From Liolophura sinensis (taxonomy: Eukaryota; Mollusca; Polyplacophora; Chitonida; Chitonidae): a DNA stretch of 64,000 bases. Positions 23,000 through 33,763 of the stretch are shown here, in pieces. The notes below the pieces were generated by a model. The model did not search any database. It saw nothing but the letters and a program-made list of their open reading frames with translations, and was not told the origin of the DNA. Within the stretch, counting starts at the first letter, position 1. The number at the start of each line of letters is the position of its first letter. The DNA lies in contig NC_088306.1 of the NCBI RefSeq assembly GCF_032854445.1, positions 25,763,764 through 25,827,763 on the forward strand, in the 5' to 3' direction. A program made the translations under genes and the position numbers.

Positions 23000-23300
23000 C
23001 GCTTTATCTTTCCACATACTTTTTGAAAAAAAAAACAGATATTCTGTCGGCGAACTCCCAGGCGGAAGATATTACAACAACAACGGTGGGCCACGAGATA
23101 ATCGATCTGCACAATGAACTAGAACGTGGTTTTCCTGTCTAAAATGAGCTAGTGTGATGACTGCGTTGTCGGCATGACTTCTGAACACCTTCACCTACGT
23201 ATTTTCAATAGAAATTAAGACACACCACGTTTGTTTAGTTGTTCTAGCCTGTCAACATAAAATCAAATACCGGGTTACTTCAAAATTGGCGCTTTGAAAG
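23000..23300 (-). promoter_or_regulatory. ECT2: Probable ECT2 promoter / 5' untranslated region
   Basis: The 300 bp upstream of the ECT2 start codon (22993) should hold the promoter and 5' untranslated region. TTGGCGC followed by TTTGAA at 23286-23298 resembles an E2F site joined to a CHR element, the combination used by G2/M genes. No TATA box is evident. Transcription start and any untranslated exon are not determined from sequence. Confidence 0.4.
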
Positions 23301-24774
23301 TAGGGTAACGTCTGAAGATTTCACTTCCGGTTTATTTGAAATACCCATGGGAACATTTCCCATGGATGACAAAATACAAGTCACTCTTATTTTCGTAGTT
23401 TGAGTAAACCTCTGTATTTGCATTTCTTGGAAGTTGTAAACGTCTTTAATTAAATACTTTACGGTGAGTATATGAACAGTTTTTTTAGTAAACATTATTT
23501 TTCAGCACATGGTATGTGTTTGCCCGGATAATATTTTAGTGGGTGTGTAAAGCGCCATCTGGTGGAAGAAATGCACATATACACAATGCTGCTGAGCTTG
23601 AGAGATGTGTAAGTATTTCCAAGGTGTCATCTTTGACAGACTTGTCATTTGAAATGCATGCGTTTGAATTTTTATTAATTCATTTCCTACAGGTGATGTG
23701 TATTCCTTGAACAAGTCGTATGCATGTCCACGGTACACTTAATGTAGTCTTACATATTAAAATTCATAGAAATAAAAAATTAAATTCGAAAAAAAATTTC
23801 CCCTCAAAATAAAGGTTCATGTCAATCTGGCAGCCACGTGCAAAACGAAAATGTGAAAACGGTACAACAGACCTCATGTTATTTGTGCCAAGCAAATTGG
23901 TTAAAAAGTATTGAAATGTGAATGAGGAAGAGAAAGAATTTAAATAATCTAGAAAGCAAAGAAAAAAAAATTACAAAGGAGGCATTTTTACAAGTAAGAA
24001 AAGCGTAGTATCAATGCCAGAAAAAGAAAATAATTGGCACATTAGAAAACGAATAAGAACAAACAAATAAAGAAAGAAATATGTGAGTTATTATTGAATT
24101 GCATTGTGTTTCAATCATTATATTTAATTAAGCAGAAAGAGGTTTATCATTGGTGATTTTCTTCAACATATTTTGAGAAATTTTATTTCATCAATTGTAG
24201 ATCAGTGTAATATATCTCTGGGAAACATTTTTATACATAATCTGAATCACTATTTAAGTAATCTTGTGATTTCAAGCAGGTTTAGACAAGAGAAGGTGGG
24301 GACTCCTATGAACCAACACAGCTAAAAGGCACAATTTTACTGTCTATTGAGCCAATAGGTTTGACCATGTAAGATGTTTACTCAATCCAACAACTGCTTT
24401 GCTGGCTGCCATCATATAAGTGAAATATTCTTGAATACTGCGTAAAACATGAATGAAATACATAAATCATATAAACGAACAAGGTGGCTAAGGAGATACA
24501 TGTAATAGTTCAGCAACTTCATTAGTTGAATTGTCGACAGGCTTTGTGTCCTCTGTTTCAAACGTCACAAAATATTTGTGACAACCATCATTTCAAGGTG
24601 GTCGTGGGTTTTCCTCCCACCATAATGCTGGCTGCAGTCGTATAAGTAAAATATTCTTGAGTACGTCGTAAAATTCCAGTCAAATAAATAGATCATTTCA
24701 AGGAGATCCAAAAGCATGTGTATCTATCTCAGATGCAGAATATATCTGTAATGGTTGAAGGATTTCACTGTGGG

Positions 24775-24850
24775 TTCGAGGATTCGAACTCGGGTCTCTG
24801 CAGGCGAAGTCCAGCGCTCTACTGAGCTAAAGAGCAATTCCCACTAGCTG
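24775..24850 (-). mobile_element. tRNA-like sequence (SINE head or tRNA pseudogene)
   Basis: On the minus strand TAGCTCAGTAGAGC matches a D arm / A box and GAGTTCGAATCC matches a T arm / B box. The anticodon stem has a mismatch and the acceptor ends (TTGCTCT against CCCACAG) do not pair. It is therefore not a functional tRNA gene; a tRNA-derived repeat is the better call. Confidence 0.55.
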
Positions 24851-26194
24851 TTGCTAGTATAAGCACTGGAGAGCTGCTCTAATTGCATATCTATCCCAGA
24901 TGCATCAGTTGCTCACTAATTTTTATTGATAAACTCCTGAATATATCATGCAGACAATGCTTACAGTATGTACGTACACATGGACATGTGATGAGTGCAA
25001 GTGATAATAGGCCTGTGAAGTGAGAAATTTATTGATTTTGCTAGCTGACATTCATGTTGGGGTATACCAAACCATTCCTCAGGCACACCCCCTTAAGGCA
25101 CCTTAACAGGTTAACAATAATTACTGAACAAGGACTGGGATGATTTGCTTAACATAAGAGAAATCAGTTGGCCTAGTTCTGACAAAGAACTTTGCCTAGG
25201 CCAGAAACATGACCTAGATAGTTATTTTAGGAAGCGAGGCATACATGCAGTTGTGCTGTTAGCCTTGTTTAAGGCTAGACAAGCAAGCGTGGGGTAGATT
25301 GGACCAGCGAGACAGCACTGGGTAAGGGTACATCTATTTCATTTCTCTGGGATTATTTGAAACAAATCAGGCGTGCAGCTGTTGCAATGGTTTGCCTTGT
25401 CCAGCACGTCATTCAACATATGTATAGATAATATCCAGTGTACTGCCAGCCGTGACTGGTTTTGGTTAGCCAGAGGGTTGAAGTAGGGACACCGGACATC
25501 ACATCTGCAGACTTAGTCACGTAAGCTGTGATGTAGCAGTATATATATATAGCAAGGTTGGTGTGTTGTCTTTTTATTTTGGGGTGTTTTATTTTAAGCA
25601 TTTCTCTAAAATGAATTATGTCACTGTTAAACTCTGGTTTTGTTTCTTCAATGCATGTGTAGACTTGATGGCAGGGTGTGCAGTGGTTTACTTGTTCACT
25701 GTAGCGTTCTTAAGTACTTGAACAGCCTATTGTATATAGATCAATATATAGTATTATGCAACGTGCCAGCTGTACATATGAATACCTAGCGGACATGTTC
25801 ATGGATTACCTCCCTTCATGGTGGTGTGGAATGCGTTTCAAAGATAATCAGTTCAAAAATTTGAATGGCCTGTAACAAAAGAAAGTCAGAAATGAAATCA
25901 GATAAGAGCTCTGTGTAGTTTGCCCTTTTAGATCAAAGCATATTATTTTGTTCTTGTCCCAATAATTTGCTTGTCCCAATAATTTGCTTGTCCCAATAAC
26001 GTGATTGGGCCCATTTGTTCTCAATATCAGTCAAATGCATTCTAATCATTGGCCATTAAGAGGTTTTAAAGTATGGAGATGGTATGGAGAAGTATGGCAG
26101 GTTTCTTTATATTCTAATCCATAAACCCTTTTGCATGTAAAAGAGCAACATTCAGTTTGATTTATTATGCAACTGTTAATTTTGCCTTCTCTCG

Positions 26195-26312
26195 CAGTAC
26201 ATGGGCATGGCGGGAATGTCTGCCTGATTTCCTCCGGCCGTAATGCTGGCCGCCGTCATATAAGTAAAGTATTGAGTACAGCATACAATACCAATCAAAT
26301 AAATAAATTTAC
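26195..26312 (+). mobile_element. SINE family A, 5' truncated
   Basis: TTTCCTCCGGCCGTAATGCTGG, CCGCCGTCATATAAGTAAAG, TTGAGTACAGCATACAATACC and a CAAATAAATA tail. Confidence 0.8.
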
Positions 26313-26526
26313 TTTTGCTCTGGAGACAAAACTACATTGGTGGGTTGACCTTGTTTAAGGCTGCCCAAAAAGTATAATTCTACACAGAGTAATGACTCGG
26401 AATGTACTTGAATTAACATTTTACACACAGTCAGGACATATAGAAAGGTAGATGAAGTAAACCTTACTTATACATGTAGACCTTGATCCATGTAAGTCTG
26501 GATATTTGTATTAAACCGTTTAGACT

Positions 26527-26772
26527 AGGCCTACGTGGCTTAGTTGGTTAGCATGCTAGGGCAGCGTAATGACCCAGGAGCCTCTCACCTATTCGGTCGC
26601 TGTGGGTTCATGTCCAGCTCAGGGTGGCTTCCCCTCTGGCTGTGGATGGTCGTGGGTTTTCACCAGGCTCTGCCCAGTTTCCACCCGCCGTAATGCTGTT
26701 CGCCGTCGTATAAGTGAAATATTCTTGAGTACGGCGGATCAAACACCAATCAAATAAATAAATAAATAAACC
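26527..26772 (+). mobile_element. SINE family A, full length
   Basis: Head TAGGCCTACGTGGCTTAGTTGGTTAGCATGC (A box), GTGGGTTCATGTCC (B box), body, GTGAAATATTCTTGAGTACGG and (AAAT)n tail. Confidence 0.88.
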
Positions 26773-27312
26773 GTTTAGACTCGAGAAGACCCTTCTTGGC
26801 TACCCCACACAGATTAAGCATAGTGCACATGGATGTTTTACTAGTCAGACTCAGAAGCCCAAACTTGTGCTAACCCTACTTGTTACTTAGAGTTTTTGTT
26901 TTTATTTATAGCACCTCTCTTTTAGCATATGCTTTCAGTACAGAGAGCTCTGTGAAGTGACTGGGGGGTAACTTGGTATAAAATGCTAATTGCTTCGTCT
27001 CAGCCAAATACTGTACACTGTCATGTTTATACATAGATACACACATGTATACACCTGAAGTACCGTGGCTTCTGCATAATAATTTGGGATGTATTTTGGG
27101 TAACTTATGTGTGTGCTTAGGTGCAAATTTTAAACTTAGTGTTTTTTTTGTAACTCAATGTGTTACATATATTTGAGAAAAATTTATATTACAGGTGTGT
27201 GTACAGTATATAGAAATTGAAAAATTTAACTGACACAGCAAGAAATTTAATTTCTGTTTGAGCGTAACATGGTATGGTTGTTTGATGCCAAGAGCATCTG
27301 CATGTACGAGTA

Positions 27313-28345
27313 CAACTGTAACGAGACAGAGAGCAGCACTTGTGTACAGCTGTAACCAGACAGAGAGCAGCACCTGTGTACAGCAGTAACCAGACAAAGA
27401 GCAGCACTTGTGTACAGCTGTAACCGGACAGAGAGCAGCACTTGTGGACAGCTGTAACCAGACAGATAGTGTACAGCTGTAACTAGACAGAGAGCAGCAT
27501 TTGTGTACAGCTGTAACCAGACAGAGAGCAGCACTTGTGTACAGCTGTAACCAGGCAGAGAGCAACACTTGTGGACAGCTGTAACCAGACAGAGAGTGTA
27601 CAGCTGTGACCAGACAGAGATCAGCATTTGTGTACAAATGTAACCAGACGGACAGCAGCACTTGTGTACAGCTGTAACCAGACAGAGAGCATCACTTGTA
27701 TACAGCAGTAACCAGACAGAGAGCAGCACTTGTGGACAGCTGTAACCAGGCAGAGAGTAGCACTTGTGGACAGCTGTAACCAGGCAGAGAGCAACACTTG
27801 TGGACAGCTGTAACCAGACAGAGAGTGTACAGCTGTAACCAGACAGAGATCAGCATTTGTGTACAAATGTAACCAGACGGACAGCAGCACTTGTGTACAG
27901 CTGTAACCAGACAGAGAGCATCACTTGTGTACAGCAGTAACCAGACAGAGAGCAGCACTTGTGGACAGCTGTAACCAGGCAGAGAGTAGCACTTGTGGAC
28001 AGCTGTAACCAGGCAGAGAGCAGCACTTGTGGACAGCTATAACCAGACAGAGAGCAGCACTTGTGTACAGCTGTAACCAGACAGAGAGCAGCATTTGTGT
28101 ACAGCTGTAACCAGACGGACAGCAGCCCTTGTGTACAGCTGTAACCAGACAGAGAGCAGCACTTGTTTACAGCTGTAACCAGACAGAGAGCAGCACTTGT
28201 TTACAGCTGTAACCAGACAGTCAGCAGTACTTGTGTACAGCTGTAACCAGACAGAGAGCAGCATTTGTGTACAGCTGTAACCAGACAGAGAGCAGCACTT
28301 GTGTACAGCTGTAACCAGATGGAGAGCAGCACTTGGGACATCATC
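27313..28345. repeat. 34-bp minisatellite, about 30 copies, with a 229-bp higher-order repeat
   Basis: The unit is GTGTACAGCTGTAACCAGAC plus AGAGAGCAGCACTT, 34 bp; TG(T/G)ACAGCTG sits at 27411 and 27445 and so on. A variant block containing ATCAGCATTTGTGTACAAATG occurs at about 27620 and again 229 bp later, showing that a multi-unit block with a shortened copy was itself duplicated. The unit has no stop codon on the minus strand in any frame, so three overlapping long ORFs appear. They are almost certainly not genes. Confidence 0.92.
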
Positions 28346-28661
28346 TCATACAAGTGGTACCATAGGCTTGCCTCGGGATGGTCTAACCAGAAATTGTGTC
28401 AGACATGTGATAAACTGCTAATATTGTCTATCCTTGCATCTCCGCATTTGCGTCAAGATAATAAAACAGAAAGATAGTGGCAGTTTGGAGTGTAGATGTT
28501 AGGCCTGCTAGGTTTATACTGCTTGGTATGTGTGTAGTAGGCAAATGTACGTGTAACAAAACTGCTGTATTGGAGCAGAACTTTGGCAGTCGGATTAAGG
28601 CCACACCAGTTTAAATTGTTGTTTTACGGGAAGAATACATCTTTTATTTTTCAATGTCGGA

Positions 28662-29012
28662 GGGACCTGCCCTGATAGCACAGTTAATAGAGCCTCTTTG
28701 GGAGCGGTAGGTGCAAGGTCAATCCTAAGGCTTTAAAAGAGGAAATGGTAACTTCTCGCTTGGCGTTCAGCATGAAGGGGATAGTGCAACAACTGGTTTG
28801 CTGGTATCAGTATAATGGCTCGGTTGAGGCGGCTTACTTGCCTTCGGTAAGTCATCTGAGTGAAAATAAATTTATAAAAGAGCAGTGGAAATCCGTAATG
28901 CAACAAGGAGGCACATTACATGCACTCTAAGTATTCCTTCGTCGTCATATGACTGAAAACTTGTTAAGTACGACGTTAAACCCCAAGCACTCACTCACTC
29001 ACTCACTCATAG
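28662..29012 (+). mobile_element. Full-length SINE family B (TCACTCAC tail)
   Basis: A tRNA-like head (GCCCTGATAGCACAGTTAATAGAG, AGGTCAATCC), a body with GGCTTACTTGCCTTCGGTAAG, a 3' domain CGTCGTCATATGACTGAAAAC and CGACGTTAAACCCC, and a (ACTC)n tail. The same body is found reversed at 42668-42990. Confidence 0.85.
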
Positions 29013-29884
29013 TCGGAGGAGGGAATGAAAATAAAAATGAAATTGTACATGTCCTACATTCACAGTTAGCAGGTCTCATACTTTGTATCTTGACATTTTA
29101 TTACCAAATTACCCCACATCTTTACAATTACAGCTTCAAGCCAGGAAAAGCCCTACATGCATGTACAATACTGTATTCATATGTACTGTTGTGTTGTGAT
29201 CCAGATCTAAATGTATGCATCTTGTTTTTGTGTTGAGCTGACTTTGCCTAGAGCAACATGTGTCATTTTGACCTGTGTTAACTACATAATGCACGTCATA
29301 AGTACGGTGCAGTAAATGACATGATAATTTGCTAACAGCTAGGTTGCACACTTTGCCTGATTCTCAGAGGTCTTGTGCTGTAATTTTTCAGCCTCTTCTT
29401 ATGTTAGCAAGGTGTTCTGTTTAGACTGATAAATTACACATTTTTTGAAGCCCTGAATTTGGGCAGCCCAACCAATGCAGTTGTGTCTCCAAAATCAAAT
29501 TAAAAATATACAAAAATTGAACAGAAAGATGCTTTTTTCATAGGCGAAAAGGTTGAGGAATTAGGGTGGTCTTAGAAATTTATTGTTTGGCCTGGTTCAA
29601 GGGTAGGATGATATCCTGGTGGGAAAATGTAACATTCATTTACCTCGAAAAGTGCACCTTTGGGTAATAATTACTGTATTTTAAGGTTTTATGTGTTTTG
29701 CATTTTATCCTAAATAATTTGCCAGAATGTACATGAATGTGTACTTCAGGTGATACGTACAGACTTCATATTATTAAGCACAGCGTAAAACTCCAATCAA
29801 AATAAATAAATACAAATTATACCGCACTGGTTTTACTTGTGCGTATACTGTTTGTATAAATATAATGTTAATAAGAGGAAAGAA

Positions 29885-30032
29885 GTACATGGGAAGGTCT
29901 GGCAGCATCCTGCGGATGGACGTGTGTTTTCAGCATTCTGTGCCCGGTTTCCTCCGACCATAATGCTGGTTGCTGTGGTATAAGGGAAATGTTCTTGAGT
30001 ACGGCACAAAACACCAAATCAAATAAGTAAGT
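29885..30032 (+). mobile_element. SINE family A, 5' truncated
   Basis: GGGAAGGTCTGGCAGCATCC, TTTCCTCCGACCATAATGCTGG, GTTCTTGAGTACGGCACAAAACACC and tail CAAATAAGTAAGTAAAT. Confidence 0.82.
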
Positions 30033-30949
30033 AAATAATAAGAGGAAATGTTGTGGGAGTGGTTGTGGAGGTAAAATAACTATCTACATATATGTAGGCT
30101 ATCTACATATATGTACAGACGGACAAGTGAAGATCATTTACGAAAAGTTACGACAAATATAATGAACAAAATTTTGTTAAAGTGCCCCTGTAGCTAATAT
30201 ACATCTGTTGATCTTAATGACTCCTCTCTCAATACATGTACAGGCAAGTTAACCTCAGTCTATGTGCTGTTATTAGGTTAGTCTTTTTATCAGTCACAGA
30301 TATCTTCTCAAAAAATATGACGGAGTGAAAATAGATATGAAGATTATATATTAACATCTAGAGTTGCATAATTTACTTTCCCTAAAAAGTTAAATTGCAT
30401 AATTCATAAATGTATATGTACATCATACAGCACTTGTGTGTATCTATATAAGCACAGTGTCAGGCGCCTGAACGTTGTAGACCCAGTTCATGTATCTGAC
30501 AATCCAACATCCGTGGGCAAAGTTTTGACAGCTGTTACAGGTTCTTCTCGATGAATATTGTCTTTCATTAATAATCCCCATTGTATGATGCTTTTTTTTG
30601 ACATAATACATGCTGTAATGTTACATCTATGTACATCTGCATGTTAGCCCTTCAGGTTATCTTCAGGTCATGTTCCCGATCTGACTACATTGGCATATAT
30701 TATACATTGTGTACCCATGGAGCTGTCAGACTTATGTGGTGATTTACTTAAGCTTGAATTTGGGCCAAAAACTATTAACTTAGGCCACTAACCGAACATA
30801 TGAAGTTTCCGGGTCCGATGTTTTTGTTATTATTTTTGTACTCCTGTAATTGTATATAAGTAGAAATGAGTTTAGAGACTTCTTTTATTGTTCCATACTC
30901 CACTTAGACCACATTTGTGTATGAATGCAGACCACAGCTGTATACCCGG

Positions 30950-31106
30950 TGTGGGGAGGTCTGCCAGCAACCAGCAGATGGTTGTAGGTTTCTCCCGGGC
31001 TCAGCCCAGTTTCGGCCCACCATAATGCTGGCCGCCATCGTATAAGTGAAATATTCTTGATTACAGTGTAAAACGCCAATAAAATAAATAAGTAAATAAA
31101 TAAACA
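30950..31106 (+). mobile_element. SINE family A, 5' truncated
   Basis: GGAGGTCTGCCAGCAACCAG, CACCATAATGCTGGCCGCCATCG, GTGAAATATTCTTGATTACAG and (AAAT)n tail. It lies about 105 bp upstream of the LIPT2 start codon, so close to or within its promoter. Confidence 0.85.
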
Positions 31107-31212
31107 AATGACGGCTTTATACCAGATGTATGTTTTTATGTTTTCTCAGATCCTGTCCAGAGTTGATGCTTGAAGTTCCATAAGCTGAAAGGCTTCACTT
31201 TCTTTTTTCGTC

Positions 31213-33763
31213 ATGGCACAACGTCTAGTCAGGGTGATCAACCTAGGACGAATGGGATTCATCCCCGCCTACGACATCCAAACCCACTATGCTCGCCGAC
31301 ACCTAGAATACCTTACGCACAAATTTGGAAATCCGGCCGAGGATGTCCTGCTCTTGGTCGAACACAACCCTGTGTACACAATCGGTATTCGACGCGACAA
31401 ATACACAGAGGAGGACGGAGTCCGGCTTAGAAAATTAGGGGCAGAATTTTACAATACTAACCGTGGAGGTCTCATAACATTCCACGGCCCAGGCCAGCTT
31501 GTGGCCTATCCGATACTTAACCTGCAGAACTTCCAGCCAAGCCTTAAGTGGTATGTGAAAGCACTGGAAGAAACGATGACAGGAACCTGCCAGGAATATG
31601 GACTGGATGCTACAACAACGGAACATACTGGGGTATGGGTCAATGATAGAAAGATAGGAGCCATAGGTAAGCTTCATACGCAGTGTATACATGTATAAGT
31701 ACATTTACCACGCGTACACATAAGTTCAAGTCGTGTTGCATGAAGTTTAGCTGGAATCCTTAAAGCATCTGGCATGTTGGGTGACATCTGGCGATTGGGT
31801 AGCCACTATTTCTCGACACCCATTTTCTCCTTTGGAAATAAATTCAACTTGCAATGTCCGATGGATGTCACGCGTTACCATTTCACTCTTCTGTTGTTGT
31901 TGTTAACTGGACAAATGTGCCTCTGCCACACAAGAGTTTCGCCAATAGGTGACATTGCTCTTAAAAATCCAAACAAAGGCAAAGCTACCGGTTCTCTATC
32001 ATCTGATCGCAATATGTTGTATGACTGTAGTTCAACTAAATTAAACTTTGAGGTCTGTTTCCTGTAATTTCTGATACTCAATTCTTAATGTTGGCACTTT
32101 GAGGAATAAAGTTGGCCATTAAGTCCACTCCAAAAACAGCGACACACGCCGATTTTTGGTGTGGACTTAGAAGAGATGGGCGTTCTTGATCACTCCAGTA
32201 AGTTTCAGTCAATTTCAGACTAGTTATATACAGAAAACCTGAAAAATGTTGACTTTTTTTCTTTTCAATATTGTGGTGTGCACGCGCAATGCATTGGGTG
32301 CACCCAAAATCCGAATTGTATCTGAGGCCACAGGCAGAAAACATGGATAACAAAGCAGATGTGCACATGATGTCTGCAAGCCTTGATTGGAACCTTTAGA
32401 ATCGATTGACTTGGCAAATTGCTCTTTCTATTCTACATCCATGATGACCGATGAAATCATCGCTAGTTGTCATTTAAGACATTTATTGTCGTCTTGTCTT
32501 GTTAGGTTGATTTCTGTATCTTTTGGCACCCGGCTGTGAGATTAAAGTACACCCGACTTGCCATGACAGCACAGAGTTATTTTGATGAAGGAGAAGGAAA
32601 TATTTGTGTGGATTTCAACAACATTTCTACTCGGGAATGGATTTACACTTGTGGGAGTGGTAATAAAGGTCCTATTCTTTTAAATGCACTCCATAAATCG
32701 GCGTATACATCCGTTTCAAAGTGGATTTAAATGCCCACTTCATTCCACACAGTGCCTTGTGGCATGGATCTACCGGGCTTTTTAATTCAAGGATTAAACG
32801 TTGAGGCAGGTAAATATTAGAAATTGTCGAAATTATAGACCTCAGCGTTTAATTTAATTGAACTAGTGTGACCAAGACAGGAGAATGATCAATTTATATA
32901 AGGTATGTTATGCATTTGCTTCATTGTGTCATCCATTCCACCAAAGGCATTTTAGTTGGTAATATTTGGCTCTGTCGAACATTGGCTGTGGGCAGGTAGA
33001 TTAAAGCTATTATCTCCCCTGATGGCAGGCCCTTTCCTCTGAGGGCAGGCTCATTTGAGGTGCAGTCTGTCCTGACGGCAGGCACCCAAACATATTAAGT
33101 TACACCACTGGTAATGTATACCAAATATTTATTAAGGAGAGCTACACTACACCAGAATGTAAAAGGTACTCTATTTTGCTCCAGGTTTCAGTTTGTTAAA
33201 TGTATGTATATTTTTAGTGTGTCATGTATGTTGTATAACACTAATCAGATTAATCAATGTTTTTAGAAAGTTAACGTGATTTGAAACCAAACGGAATCCG
33301 CAATTGGTTGGCGATTCCACATATCACACATGGAAAAGGTTTGGCCAAAGGTTGGTGGTTTTACCCTGGGCACTCAGGTTACGTAAAACATGTGAAGCAG
33401 ATTGCAGTCATAAAAGTGAAAATGAGTATGACATTTAACAGAATTTTATAAGTAAATAAAATGTTATTTGCAGGTGTCCATGCCAGCCGTTTCGTCACAA
33501 CACACGGAATCTCCCTGAACTGTATCACAGACCTGGATTGGTTTCAACATATTGTGCCTTGTGGGATTGAAGGCAAATCAGTTACCTCCCTTAGCAAGGA
33601 ACTCTCTAAGAACATTACCTCTTATGATGCTGTGAAACCGCTTCTGCTGAACTTTGAGAAAGCATTTGAGTGCGAATGTGAATATTCCTTGCTGGAAGAT
33701 CAGGACAAGGAAGTTTTACACATTGTCAAAGAACACGGCATCGCGGTGGATAACAGTCAATGA
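31213..33763 (+). CDS. LIPT2: LIPT2: lipoyl(octanoyl) transferase 2, two coding exons
   Basis: Mitochondrial octanoyltransferase of the LipB family; it moves octanoate from acyl carrier protein to GCSH/lipoyl domains, the first step of lipoate synthesis (family knowledge). Exons 31213-31666 and 33474-33763 join G|GT in phase 1 (GT at 31667, AG at 33472-33473) and give about 247 residues, near the vertebrate length of about 231. Hallmarks seen: VEHNPVYTIGIRRDKY, RGGLITFHGPGQLVAYPIL, the catalytic-lysine motif DRKIGAIGV spanning the intron, THGISLNC, and the catalytic cysteine in HIVPCGIEGK. Start: first ATG of the frame, TCATGG context; an acceptor-like TTTTCTCAG at about 31142-31150 hints at an upstream untranslated exon. 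No strong targeting peptide is obvious. Confidence 0.95.
31667..33473 (+). other. LIPT2: LIPT2 intron (nothing else seen)
   Basis: A 1.8-kb intron with GT-AG ends. I see no recognised repeat or exon inside; ORFs at 31774-32067 and 32536-32730 have no family match. Confidence 0.8.

Larger units (their letters stand above)
23300..27310. other. Intergenic stretch with SINE fragments (no gene seen)
   Basis: No credible coding exons. It contains SINE fragments at about 24400-24470 and 24595-24692, a tRNA-like element at about 24775-24850, SINEs at 26195-26310 and 26527-26770, and a short tandem run (TTGTCCCAATAATTTGC, three copies) at about 25955-26000. A 9-bp-stem hairpin, CCATGGGAA/TTCCCATGG, is at 23345-23365. 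Confidence 0.6.
29013..31140. other. Intergenic stretch with two SINEs (no gene seen)
   Basis: Family A SINE copies lie at about 29885-30030 and 30950-31105, with a tail remnant at 29765-29815. I see no coding exon in the remainder. The last part may hold the LIPT2 promoter and a 5' untranslated exon. Confidence 0.55.

Noticed and set aside
24775-24850. Functional tRNA gene on the minus strand
   Set aside because: Acceptor stem does not pair and the anticodon stem is mismatched, although A and B boxes are present.
27155-28264. Several long minus-strand ORFs rich in CLVTAVHKCC-type repeats
   Set aside because: They overlap in all frames of one 34-bp minisatellite, which lacks stop codons by composition; not a protein gene.
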